Below, in pieces: positions 1 through 10,181 of a stretch of 64,000 nt of DNA. The notes beneath the pieces are model-generated. The model made no database searches. It had not been told where the DNA came from and saw only the letters and a program-made list of their open reading frames with translations. The stretch lies in contig NC_092192.1 of assembly GCF_043641665.1 (NCBI RefSeq), positions 22,857,978 to 22,921,977 on the forward strand. Direction: 5' to 3'. The position numbers were made by a program, and so were the translations under genes. Numbering within the stretch: the first letter of the stretch is position 1; each line of letters opens with the position of its first letter. This DNA is from Enoplosus armatus (Eukaryota; Chordata; Actinopteri; Centrarchiformes; Enoplosidae).

Positions 1-499
1 GCGTCACATTTTGACAGCAGCCCTGCCGGCTCGTGCAGACCTGTCCATATTCCAAAAGGTAAATCACATGGGTTTGACCTCAGTAATGGTCCGCGTGACT
101 GGAAGAAACGCGCTGCATTTGCTGCGACTTCAACGAAAAACATCACGACTACTGAGGACAAAGACGATGAGCTGCGAACTTTTTTCGGGCCGCCTGCGCT
201 GTCGGGACAGCAGCGTGGCACCGCCCACACGAATGCACACCCGCGACCAGATCTGAATATCACTTCAAGGTGGTAATTGCCGTGCCATTTAATTACTGTG
301 AGTTTAATAACTGCTCAGAGGTAGTAAAAAAATAAAATCAATAACCCAGTTTTTTTTTTTTTTTGAGTTTTTTTTTTTTTACAATGTGTGCTTGGCTGTT
401 CTACAATAGAAATGTAGGCAGAAATACACAATAAACTGTTTGACCTCAGTAGAATCTGTGGCATGGGCGTGCGTGTGTGAGAGAGAAAGAGAAGAAGTG

Positions 500-501
<2 letters not shown>

Positions 502-537
<36 letters not shown>
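502..537 (+). repeat. (GT)18 microsatellite
   Basis: Thirty-six bases of GT preceded by a GAGA-rich stretch. Confidence 0.97.
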
Positions 538-538
<1 letters not shown>

Positions 539-878
539 GTTAATTGATTTCAAGACAAACCATTAAGCAAGCTGCGCTCACGCTCGGCCCCCTTTTCAAC
601 CTTTTCGAGTGAACTCAAAGCGATGAGTGCCGATTTTGTTTGCGCGCGCTGACAGCAGCCACTTCACACAGATTCCCCCCCCTCCTCCCCAGATGGAATC
701 CCAGCACAGACCTCCTTGGGAGGCGATCTGACTTCAGCTCGTCTTAAAAACTAAAAAGAATGACTGTGCAAAATAGACGCGAGATCGGCGGAGCCATCCG
801 TCAAGCCAGGATAGAATAATTACCGTGCCATTTCCGAACATCACTGTGCTGGAGATGAATAATAGTCTGCAGTGTCTG

Positions 879-930
879 CCCCCCCCCCTCCCCCTCTCCC
901 CCTCTCCCCCTCTACCCCCCTCTCTCTTTG
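879..930 (+). repeat. Polypyrimidine tract (CCCCTCT units)
   Basis: About 52 bases of C and T with one A, built of repeating CCCCCTCT units. Such mirror-like tracts can form triplex DNA. Confidence 0.9.
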
Positions 931-1090
931 TCTTGTGTGTGAAAACAAACCGTGATTAGCCTGTCAGATTCCACTGATGATTACCCTGATCAATTTCAAT
1001 AATGGCCCCGATCTGTTTCATGCCGTTTTGATTTGGATATTGTCTCTTTTTTTTCACATCAGGGAGCAACCAACCTCGTTACCCCCCCCC

Positions 1091-1113
1091 ACACACACAC
1101 ACACACACACACA
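1091..1113 (+). repeat. (AC)n microsatellite
   Basis: About 23 bases of AC following a run of C. Confidence 0.95.
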
Positions 1114-1504
1114 AGAGCCACAAAGGGGCCACCCGCGTTCAAAAGAAAAAACGGAGGTGCACACAGGAGATGGACGAAGACCTCAACAGGGCAGCAGAGA
1201 CCATTGGTTCTCCGGTTGGCTCTCGGCGCCCGGCGGAGCTCGCACTCATTTGAAAAACAACCAGATGTGAGAAAACACACTCAATCGTTTGATGTCGTGT
1301 TAATGGAGACCTACAGATCTGCACGCAGTCCGATGACGTGGGGTGCGGCTCGCATAGGAACCAACAGTCAACAGGTGGCTGTGTTTGTGCCATCGACAAA
1401 CACCAACACCGGCGCGTTTCGCAAGAGAGGCGTTGCGTCTAAAAAAAAAAAAAAAATTCCCTCCTGCATTACAAAAACCAGTAGCCTAACTGTCTTGTGG
1501 ACTG

Positions 1505-1527
1505 GAGGGGGGAGGGGGAGGGGGAGG
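1505..1527 (+). repeat. G-rich tract with G-quadruplex potential
   Basis: GGGGGGAGGGGGAGGGGGAG gives at least three G5-6 runs with single-base A loops, a strong quadruplex-forming pattern. Confidence 0.85.
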
Positions 1528-1656
1528 GACCTGAGTGTGGGCAGTCGGCGTGAATAGTTTGCCAACAACACAAGAGATGTGGAAAAAACGAGAAATGGCT
1601 TGGCTTTAATTCTCGCTGCCTTGTCGCGAGAGGCTTCTGATTTTTAAATTTTTTTT

Positions 1657-3274
1657 TTTATTTTTTGCATAAGGTTCCTCGCACTTCGCAAACAAAAACA
1701 AGGTAACGGAGGGCCTGCCGTTTGTTCGCCGCCCCTTTGGAACGGCCAGCGGTGCCCGGTGGCCTTTCGCCATCGCACAGCGTGGAGGTCTTCTCACGTC
1801 CTTTCCTCTGATATGACACCAAGCGGCGGGAGAGCGGCTGCAGCCTTTTCCCCTCGGGCGTCGTCGGATCAATCTATCGACACGTGCTCGCTCGCTCGCT
1901 CGCTCGCTGCCCGGCAAGCCCGCCATTCTTTTCTTTCCTTCAGTGAGAGCTGGAAACGTCACGTTCAGATGAGCATTTCACCGTCATAAACCACACTCTG
2001 TACATTTTGGTTTAAAGGTATCTGTGATTTCTTCCTCCCCCCCCCCCCCCCCCCACCCCAAATGACCCCCCATGTTAAACCCATATTATAAACACAACAT
2101 GTTTCCCCTCTCGTTTGTGTAAAAGACAACACTACGGAAAAAAGTGTGAGTGTGTTTTTGTTTGGTGTTGAGACTAGAAAACAGAACTCCTAAAGTATGG
2201 CGCTGTGTTAACTGCTAAAGTCTTTGGGTTATTGGCGTCTAAACACATGCAAAAAGTGTTTCTTTTCTATGAACATGATTTTACTGAGTGGTCTCTAACC
2301 CTCCAGTGCTGGCTCGGAAACATGAGCGGGAACGTTGTGTAGAAATGGCATGATGTTCACACAAAGGAGCAACGGCATTAATAAATTTGCATTACTTAAG
2401 TCAGACGTCGACTCCACGCAAGTGGGCTGAACTCGCTCTCCATTTTTAACTACTTCATTATAACATAATTATTCTCGACACCATCGTTGTGTACAATTGT
2501 ACTGGTAAAAAAAAAAAAAAAAAAGACAGCAAAGACATAAAACTAGGATATTTGTCCTAAATAATTACAACTTCATATTTTCCCTTCTCAGAAATATTTA
2601 AAACTAAACATGATTGGAAAAAAAAAAAAACACACACACACAAACAAAATTAAAAGATTAGCATAAAACAACTGCAAGTATATCACTATAATGCTGAGAA
2701 CAAAAATACTTGGAGGTCAAAAACAATTCTGCTTTCACCAACCAGACTGAATGATAATTATTATACATTAAAATATGATAATACCAGGCTTTCAGCCTCA
2801 GGGTAACCTAAATTCCTTCTGCTTCGCTGTCTCGGTTTGACTTTGAGGTTTCTTAAACATTCACCTCTCATACTTTGCTGTAAATGTGCCTTCTTTCTTT
2901 TTTTTTCTTCCGGGAGTTGAGATGAATATGCAATGCGTTTAAAAATCAAGACAAATCCATTTGAATAAGAGACACCACATCTAAAAAAAAAAAAAAAAAA
3001 TCATTTTTTCTTTTTTTTTTGTTTTGTTTCCCGAGACATATAGATAAAAAGAGACAATCTGGAATAATATAATTTAGAGAGAAAAATATCCAACATAATT
3101 CAATTAAAATGTGAAACATTTGTTACATCCTTGAAATCTAAAAACAAACCAAAACAACAGAAACTTCTGTTACGTACTTATTTAGTGGGTCAACATCGTT
3201 ACGTAGCAAGATACTTCATGCACTCACTGTGCATCAGTTTATGGTTCCAAAAAAACAAAACAAAACAAAAAAAA

Positions 3275-3336
<62 letters not shown>

Positions 3337-3369
3337 GCACTCAATACTTGGGTTCAAATCCATTCCTCT
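1657..3369 (-). other. Probable 3' UTR of the IgLON gene
   Basis: Transcribed sequence must continue below the stop codon at 3370-3372. The stretch is AT-rich with poly-A and poly-T runs, and it contains the CA tract at 3276-3332, which would be a (GU)28 element in the mRNA. The first canonical AATAAA on the minus strand that I could find is at 1657-1662. Variant signals occur earlier (AGTAAA near 2281, CATAAA near 3238). The true 3' end cannot be fixed from sequence. No other gene is seen here. Confidence 0.4.
3276..3332 (-). repeat. (CA)28 microsatellite in the probable 3' UTR
   Basis: Fifty-seven bases of CA on the plus strand, about 40 bases below the stop codon. In the mRNA it would be a (GU)28 tract, a possible site for GU-binding proteins. 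Confidence 0.95.
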
Positions 3370-3470
3370 TCAAAATCTGAGCAGGAACGGCAGGAACACC
3401 ATGAAGAGGAGACAGGTGTGTGAGTGCACTCCCATTGCGCCGCCGCTGCCGTCCTGAACTGCTCTCGGCC
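3370..3470 (-). CDS. opcml: IgLON exon 7: GPI-anchor signal and stop
   Basis: This short terminal coding exon has 101 coding bases (2 + 33 codons including TGA). It is entered from a CTTTCCTCAG acceptor (3471-3480) in exactly the phase left by exon 6. It completes Gly and then encodes PRAVQDGSGGAMGVHSHT followed by CLLFMVFLPFLLRF and stop. LYG joined to PRAV parallels the LYGPGAV of human OPCML, and the final LLRF parallels the LLKF or FIKF ends of NTM and OPCML. The layout is a classic GPI signal: small residues (DGSGGA, likely omega site in or next to SGG), a short spacer and a hydrophobic tail. The protein would be transferred to a GPI anchor in the ER and displayed on the outer membrane. 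A C16 run in the transcript lies 9 bases upstream of the exon. Confidence 0.9.
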
Positions 3471-3479
3471 CTGAGGAAA

Positions 3480-3495
3480 GGGGGGGGGGGGGGGG
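3480..3495 (-). repeat. G16 run (C16 in transcript) beside the exon 7 acceptor
   Basis: A 16-base G run on the plus strand forms a C16 pyrimidine tract ending 9 bases upstream of the GPI exon. A CTGAT branch-point-like motif lies just beyond it, about 42 bases from the exon. Confidence 0.95.
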
Positions 3496-3809
3496 CGCAA
3501 AAAAATAACCATCAGTTTCACCATCACCAACTTTGTGTTCGCACTATTACATTATCTACACTACACTATCTGCTGGTAACAATCCATTGGCTTAATGGCT
3601 GTGTGACCACTGTGACACCTGTAGCTCCTGCATGCAAACCAGCATGCAGTTACGTTGTTGCTGAATCCGCGGAGGAAGTAACCCTGTCTCTACGCTGGCG
3701 GGGGTTTGACCATGCGTGTTGATGTCGATAAATGATGAAAATGCTCACTGGCAACATATTCCGTTTTGTCTTCCTATGATTCATGACTTTGTTCTAGGGT
3801 TATGAACAA

Positions 3810-3850
3810 TAACCAAAGCCACGATGTTCCCCTAACCATAAGCAAGGTGG
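3810..3850 (-). repeat. Possible fragment of the same dispersed repeat
   Basis: In reverse the stretch reads TATGGTTAGGGGAACATCGT and GGCTTTGGTTA, resembling the GGTTAGGAAAAGGTCATG segment at about 58732. Very short, so the relationship is tentative. Confidence 0.25.
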
Positions 3851-4089
3851 CCTCATCCTAAGCCACATCCCAGTCTCTGTTGTCAAAAGTCCTGAACCTG
3901 AACTTTCTATGCCCGCCATCCCAGCACTTCCTTCACTGGAATAAGCATTGCCAATGAACATAATCCAGGCGGCAATTATGTTTCCCCCACACATTGATCG
4001 AGCAAATTAGTACGATTATGTAATTTCTAGGAGACAGTGTTGGGGCGAGGACATCCAGAGGTCACAGTGATCAAACACTTGAATTGTCT

Positions 4090-4240
4090 GTTGCCAAATG
4101 CCACATATACACTACATCAGTGGTATGGAGTACCTCAAGGTTCTATCCTAAGGCCCTTTTATATATATTGGTTGACATCATTATCAGCTCGCAATGATTA
4201 GCCTATGAAGCCAAATCTGCCAGCATCTGTAAAATAGTTT
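4090..4240 (+). mobile_element. LINE reverse-transcriptase fragment
   Basis: From 4124 the plus strand reads YGVPQGSILRPFYIYW before a stop further on. GVPQGSxLxPxxF is the RT motif preceding the catalytic YADD block in L2/CR1-type non-LTR retrotransposons. The following 40-60 bases resemble a decayed copy of the FHCYADDTQL segment but do not keep it. Only about 15 residues are diagnostic; the element is dead and its family is uncertain. Confidence 0.6.
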
Positions 4241-6047
4241 ATTTCAGTAATTGATGAGGCGTGCGTTGATCAACCTTAGTGCATAATTGACGAGCATCAT
4301 GCTGTGAATACTATATTTTCTCAAGCAGACATGGCTGAATATGGACGCGTGAATTTTTTTTCGGACGGTAATGGAGGATGGACGCAGGAAACCAGAGCTG
4401 GGAACTATGCAGTTCTAATCTCCGTGACGTTTTGGTTCATATTTGTCCACGTCTGACTACAGGATAATAAGTACAGTGCATACGGCGTAAAAGCACGTGT
4501 AGAACGTACAGTGTGACGGCACGCTCTCGAACGAGGAGCCAGCAATGATCTCAAGTGGATCAAGTAAATCTCCCCGTCTAATAAAACTGGTTCAGCTGGT
4601 TCCTGTTCATCAGGGATCGACCTTACGACCTCGGTACATTCAAATACACAATGGAGACATGTGCTTACGCATCTTATGTCCCCCAGATTTCTCAGTAACT
4701 TAATGCACCTGTGGCCTTCTAGTATTACTCAGCGTGACAGTGTTTGCACAGTTTTACGAAATTCCCAGGAACCTGCTGCTAGAATACAATTTTGTGATGC
4801 AAAGTAAAAACGCACAATATTTTCATCATGCTCTTTTCAGGGATGAGGCAAGTTCCATCTAAATGACTGCATTGTATGAGGATTGAGGACAAATTTGTAA
4901 CTTTTTACTTTGAAGCTTGGAACACAATGACTGCTCATTTCCCCTGGATTTCCACGAGTTCACCACAGTTTCCTTTGGGGCATCTATCCAATTACTCTGC
5001 CACAGTGGATTATCCCTAATCCTGCATATGGCTAATTAGAATAATGACGCTCACTCGCAGTCAGAATCAAAGCCAATGATACAATTGTGTTAACAGAGTG
5101 GGTTTGCTTACAAGATGCTGCAACCACCCGTCACAAGGACACGTTTACACGACAAGACGGGCGAGGTGTTTATCCCCGCACTATCGCCACAGCTTCTGTG
5201 TTTGTTTATCACTCTTTCTGCAGTGAGGGCTCTGGGTTTTCCTGTCTTTCACTCCTTCCCGTGCAGGATGCACAGTTGAAATACAACAACGAGACTGGCC
5301 ACAAACAACCACACATGCACAAATGGTAAAAGTGAAAAGATGGGGAATACTTACATTGGACAAAAGGGCATGCAAAAAGCAAAAGGGGAGACACGTCAGA
5401 CAAGCAGTTAGGTTTGCAAAGGAGAAAGATGAAACATGGTGAGCGGACTGGGCGGCGATGACCATTTTCACAAGGAGTTCGCGTTCACATTTGCGCGGCG
5501 GTTTGCTCCGCCGTTCTCCTTCTTCAATGAGACGCCGCTTTTTGTTAACGTGTCAATTCGGGAAGAGAGCAAATGGTTATCAAAGTGTTGCAGTACAATT
5601 CCGACAGGATCAAAGAGCTCGGGGGATGATTTGTCTTCGGCGACACCGCGGCCTAAACTCCCAGTTTGTGAAAATGGCAATGATGTGTCGCGTAGCCGGC
5701 ATGCAGTTAATACTTTCGATTGCAAGACAAGTTGAAGTTGCATGCTGGCGCCGAATACTAACCTTGCAATAGCGTTGAGCTAGTGGGTTCAATTACCACT
5801 ACACCGGGGGGGGGGGCAGATGGAACAGAGCAACATGTCATTGACAACACTTGTGAAAAGCACCAAGAGTAGGCTGCTGAGTGGACTTCTACATCGTGGC
5901 ATCAAAAGTCAATCTCAAAAGCTGAAACGCTGCAGTATTTCTAGATTATGATACATGATATTTAGCGGCACGTTTTGGTGATATGTGATTATTCTTGGTT
6001 GGAAGGCCCACTGCAGCTGGAGCTGCAGGTTCACATGACACCCCCAA

Positions 6048-6079
<32 letters not shown>

Positions 6080-6479
6080 ACTGTGAAAACAGGGAGCTTC
6101 ACAAATTACTCTCTATATTAGCAGAATTTGAGCCAGCCATTAGGTCCAATACACACTGAACACTTTGAAAGAGCAGCACCAGTAAAACATTTTTATGCCT
6201 CTCATCTGCGTGGAGGAGCCAGCCAGGAAGCTCTGACAAGGTATTTTAAGGCATACCTGAATTAATAGGATGCCACAGTATCTCGCCACCAGCTAACAAC
6301 CGCAGTACTAATAAAATCACATAAAACCAAACTGTGGCTTCTTTTATTTCAGTTCTCATCCTTGTATGTTTACTCGACAGAATGCAGTCGGAAAATAGGG
6401 ACACTTTCATGTTTCAAAACCCCCCCCCCCCAAAAAGCTCACGTCCCTTCCTGTAATGCAACAGGCCCGCTGTACTCAC

Positions 6480-6631
6480 CATAGAGGAGGAAGCTTGTGT
6501 TTGAGCTCCCGAGTTTGTTGATGGCGACGCAGGTGTAGTTGCCGTAATCTACCTCGGACACGTTGAAAAACGTCAGCTTCGACAGCGAGCCGGTGTTCAT
6601 TATTTCCATGCCGTCGAAGCCGCTGAAGATC
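6480..6631 (-). CDS. opcml: IgLON exon 6: second half of Ig domain 3
   Basis: This 152 bp exon (1 + 50 codons + 1) completes Ig3. It encodes IFSGFDGMEIMNTGSLSK, LTFFNVSEVDYGNYTCVAI and NKLGSSNTSFLLY, then the first base of a Gly codon. The DYGNYTC motif supplies the second Ig3 cysteine, and there are three N-glycosylation sites (NVS, NYT, NTS). The DGM, LTFFNVSE and LYG features fit human OPCML better than NTM, LSAMP, NEGR1 or IGLON5 as I remember them; this is the main ground for the opcml-like call. The acceptor is CGCGCAG/GA and the donor is GTGAGT at 6474-6479. Intron 5, between this exon and exon 5, is only 277 bp. Confidence 0.95.
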
Positions 6632-6908
6632 CTGCGCGGCAGAGAGAAATGATTCATGGACGGACGGTGGAAGCAACTAACCATGTCAATTCTTTACTTT
6701 CAAAGTCGTTCGCCTGTAATGACCTATGGGCCCGAGCGCCATGATAATAATGTCATTAATAATTAGGACCAATTTTCTGTTCTGTGTGGATTCCTGCATG
6801 ACTGGCAGCTGATCAATAACCGTCAACAACTGTGGAAAGGGATGGCACACACACACACACAATTTGCCACATGGACAACGCAAATTAAAAAAAACAAAAA
6901 ACGATTAC
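6632..6908 (-). other. Intron 5 (277 bp)
   Basis: Short intron splitting Ig3, GTAATC to GCGCAG. It contains a short (CA)n tract at about 6845-6861 and nothing else notable. Confidence 0.9.
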
Positions 6909-7029
6909 CTTCTGTCGTCCTTATACCACTCAAAATCTGCCTCGGGCACCGCATCAGCCTCGCACTCCAGCACTCCTCTTTGGCCCAGAGTCACTCCGAC
7001 ATCTCTGCCCTCTGACACCGCTGGGGCAT
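6909..7029 (-). CDS. opcml: IgLON exon 5: first half of Ig domain 3
   Basis: This 121 bp exon (2 + 39 codons + 2) starts Ig3. It encodes APAVSEGRDVGVTLGQRGVL, then ECEADAVPEADFEWYKDDR, and shares its last Arg codon with exon 6. It carries the first Ig3 cysteine (LECEAD) and the core tryptophan (FEWYKDD). The length matches the 121 bp exon 5 that I recall for mammalian IgLONs. The donor GTAATC (6903-6908) is a weaker match than the other donors. The acceptor TTGCAG/AT lies 14 bases from a (TG)26 tract. Skipping this exon would shift the frame and remove Ig3 and the GPI anchor, so its recognition matters. Confidence 0.95.
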
Positions 7030-7038
7030 CTGCAACGC

Positions 7039-7097
<59 letters not shown>

Positions 7098-8261
7098 GCA
7101 CCGCGATCAGGGCGATGAGTGGGACAGGAATCGGGAGTTCAAATCCCGCCCAGTATTTATGACACTGGTGAAACAGCGTGGTGTGAAGGAATGAACTGCT
7201 CAGGTTTTGATTTGAATACAATCCAACTCTCCTTCCCCTGCAGCGAAGACGCTACAACATGTTAGCCCGCTTGAGCAAAATGTGGGCATTGGTCCAGCAT
7301 TCAGCTATAGTGCTCATGTGGCCCCCAAATTCTCACATTTTGTTCTGTTTTTTTTTTTTTTTCGCTTGTTTTGTGCCTTGGAAAGTGCCCTTTGAGCAGT
7401 TTCTCAGCATATTTCTTTTAGAAAGAAAGAAATATATTAAGATTTTCAGCTCTCTATCAAAATTAGCCCAAGAAAAGGCTAGATAAGGAGTAAAAAGGAT
7501 CATCATTGAGAATAGCACCGTTAAAAGGCATGGGGGCGTAAAAAGGGGCTCAAACTAATTGCTCTACACTTCTCCCGGACTCCGAAACAGTACATTTGAA
7601 CGGGTGCAAGCAATAGTTCGGACGGGAAAGCAAACGACAAAAAAACACAGATCATGCCAAATTGAATTAAAAATAAAGATTGAAGCAGCCAAAAATTTCA
7701 GCTAAAATCAGCTCTAGGTCCTCTTCAGCAGCTGTTTTTTTTTTTCTTTTTCCCCCACTGCAATTTAGAAAATGGTTCAACCCAGGGTCAATAAATGAAT
7801 GGATCCTGGGAAAATCCATTCAAAGCTGCGATATTTACATTTGAAACATTCTGAATGTCCTCCACTAATGCTTTTGCTTATTTGTAGGGCTGCAACTAAT
7901 GATTCTTTTAATTGTTTTCAATGAATACCTTGATTGTTCTTTTTAATTACCCGATTAAATCCCCGAACCATTTCCCATGGCCCCCCGACACGATACCTTC
8001 AAACCGCCTGTTTTACTGGCCGACAGTCCAGCTACTTGTTGGCTTTCAGTTTACAATGACATGAGACCGAGAAAAGCAGCAAAGGCTCATATTTGAGACG
8101 CTGGAAACAGGAAATTTGGCAAATTTTGCTTGATAAATAATCATACGATTGTCATCCCTGCCGACGGGCTTTTTTTCTGTCGATAGACTCGTTGATAAAT
8201 CGACCAATGATTTTATTCAAAAAAATGTTTCCCCATTCCTCAGCCAAAGCGGTGGACTCAC
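7030..8261 (-). other. Intron 4 (about 1.2 kb)
   Basis: Intron between Ig2 and Ig3, GTGAGT to TTGCAG. It contains the (TG)26 tract next to exon 5 and T runs near 7350 and 7735. A tRNA T-arm-like stretch at about 7128-7145 (GAGTTCAAATCCCG) may be a degraded SINE box B. Confidence 0.9.
7044..7095 (-). repeat. (CA)26 microsatellite abutting the exon 5 acceptor
   Basis: Fifty-two bases of CA on the plus strand, which is (UG)26 in the transcript, ending 14 bases upstream of exon 5. It occupies the usual polypyrimidine and branch-point region. UG repeats are known binding sites for TDP-43 and CELF proteins. Confidence 0.97.
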
Positions 8262-8390
8262 AGTTGACGGTGATGTCTACGGTCTGGACATCCGTGTCGA
8301 TATCGTTGACAGCTGTGCATTCGTAAGTCCCGGCTCTCTGTCTGGAGATAGATGGGATTTCCAAGTACTCATCGTCTGATGCCAGGTCCC
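8262..8390 (-). CDS. opcml: IgLON exon 4: second half of Ig domain 2
   Basis: This 129 bp exon (2 + 42 codons + 1) completes Ig2. It encodes GDLASDDEYLEIPSISRQ, then RAGTYECTAVNDIDTDVQ and TVDITVN, and the last codon (Tyr) is finished by exon 5 to give the family TVNYAP or TVNYPP junction. The second Ig2 cysteine lies in TYEC. The EYLEI motif is also found in human OPCML, NTM and LSAMP from memory. The donor is a strong GTGAGT at 8256-8261. The acceptor (CATAG/GGG) is only 11 bases from a (TG)14 microsatellite in the transcript, which makes the branch-point region unusual. Skipping this exon would keep the reading frame. Confidence 0.95.
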
Positions 8391-8401
8391 CTATGAAAGG
8401 T

Positions 8402-8429
8402 CACACACACACACACACACACACACACA
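8402..8429 (-). repeat. (CA)14 microsatellite near the exon 4 acceptor
   Basis: Twenty-eight bases of CA on the plus strand, (UG)14 in the transcript, ending 11 bases upstream of exon 4. It sits where a polypyrimidine tract would normally be. Confidence 0.97.
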
Positions 8430-10155
8430 AAGTGGGAGAAAGTGGAGACGGTCATTCAGAGTTAATAGAGCCAGCCAGCCAGCAGCTGCGGCCTTGATTG
8501 TCATTTTTTTCACGCCGCGTGTCCCTGCGTGGCCTCCGGGACAGTAATCGTGACACTGAGAGAAAGGAGGAAGGGGTTGATCCTTATGTTTTCTGCATTA
8601 ACAGTTATTCTGGCGTGGAGTGCTGCAGGGGTGACGGATTCTTGCAGGCCAACCCGGAAGTTAGCGTCGCCCTACGGGACTAACAAAAAAATCTCCACCA
8701 ACCGACCCGATTAACCGCAGTGAGACACTCTTTAAAGACAGCCAGAGCCTTGGGAGACACACACAACCAAAACACTAGATGAAGACAACCAAAAAGACAA
8801 CGCAAAAAATCACAGATCTCAGTTCAGCAGCAGCAGCAGCAGCAGGAGCCGTGACAGAGTCGGTTAATTCTCTCCCGGATCTGGTATGACAGGCGAAAAT
8901 TCACACTGCTACACGTGTGTCAAAACTTTACACGAGTAAATATCAAGACATGAGCCCAATTCCACGTCTGCCTCTGATGCGTCTGTGTTGTTCCCTTCAA
9001 CGCTCACAAAGGCCGGGTTCCTGAGCTCACTGACACCTTTCAGAGGACGCTCCAACACTCGGTGATTAGTGCTTTGTTCAGCCCCCCCCCCCCCCCTCCA
9101 CTCATTATCACTTGTCTGTCAGGAACTTTCAGATTCTGCTCTTTTTTTGTGTGTATGTGTCTCTTAAGCCTGTGAGCACACCGGGACTGCTACTGAGATA
9201 TGAGAACATGAACGGGGTGGGGGGGGGGTGCCCACTCCTTTCCCTTGTATCAATTTGACACGCTTGACAGAGACACTTAATACAGCACTCAACGTAAAGA
9301 ACAAAAGACGTAATTGACTTCAAGCCTCCTCCCAAGATGTTGGTAGGTGACAGTAATAAATTGCACATGGATTCACTTTGCTGGGTTTTTGGCACATTGC
9401 TGGATTGCACACGGGACGGCTGTTCTGGGGAGAAGTCCTCGCCGGCACGCCGCCCACCTGACGAGGGGTGTCAGGAGGACCCGCGTAGGTTTTTGCCGGC
9501 GCCACTCCGTTCTCTCAAAAGACGACGCCGCGGTGTTGGTCAAAAAAAGTTCATCAAGACGGCCTCATGGCAGGTAGCTTCGCATCAGCGTAAGCAGCTG
9601 TCTGCCCGGACTGACGCATTAAATCGACGTTTCTCCGCTGGCTTTGTGGACGATGTGCTTGTGTTGCTTTAAAATAAACCCTCTCGTCTTGTTTCCCACC
9701 GTAGCGGGCTTTCCTGCAGTTTATCACTAATTGGAGGCCCGGCGCCCCGTAGGAAACGCGGGGGCTAAAGAGTTTATTGCGCTTCCGTCCCGTTTATGTG
9801 AAGCTGGGAGGAAAACGTTAGACAGCAGAGCGGCCCTGTGTTTAATGGGCGAGGTGGTTATTTAGACTGTCGTAGTTTCCCTGACTTAAACTCTCTGCGA
9901 AGCCGGTGTGTGTCTGCACTCGGGCCAGAGAGGCACATTTTCAACACAACGCCACAACTTCATTTCATTATCTTTCAAGAGGTGTTGGAAGTCTCAGCCA
10001 GCCGCGATTACAGACGCTGGATCTTTGACGCTTCCAGTTTTGGCCTTTTGTAACTTCAGTTACACACAAGTATTTAAGAGCGTAACCTAAACGGATTCAA
10101 TCATGGATTTGAAAAGATTCCTAAGGATTCAATGTCACAGCGTTACGTTACGTGA

Positions 10156-10181
10156 CCCCCCCCCCCCCCCCCCCCCCCCCC
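10156..10181 (+). repeat. C26 run
   Basis: An uninterrupted run of 26 C within intron 3, one of the longest G/C homopolymers in the window. Confidence 0.9.

Larger units (their letters stand above)
1..1656. other. Flank downstream of the IgLON gene, no gene seen
   Basis: No supported gene. The stretch holds T and A runs (351-380, 1441-1456), a (GT)18 tract (502-537), a polypyrimidine tract (879-930), a (CA)n tract (1091-1113) and a G-rich polypurine stretch (1505-1527). An ORF of 174 codons at 1033-1557 is driven by low-complexity sequence and shows no family similarity. It could be distal 3' UTR or intergenic DNA. Confidence 0.5.
3471..6479 (-). other. Intron 6 (about 3.0 kb)
   Basis: Intron between exons 6 and 7, GTGAGT to CCTCAG. 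It holds a LINE reverse-transcriptase scrap near 4124, an 11-base G run at 5806-5816, an AT/T stretch at 6047-6079, a 12-base C run at 6420-6431 and the 16-base G run beside exon 7. I looked for the small alternative exon that some IgLON genes carry before the GPI exon and did not find a convincing one. Confidence 0.85.

Noticed and set aside
1033..1557. 174-codon plus-strand ORF
   Set aside because: Driven by CA, A and G runs (poly-HT and poly-K translation), no family similarity, and located downstream of the gene.
7128..7145. tRNA T-arm-like GAGTTCAAATCCCG
   Set aside because: Only a T-arm is present; no acceptor, D or anticodon arm, so not a tRNA gene and too short to call a SINE.
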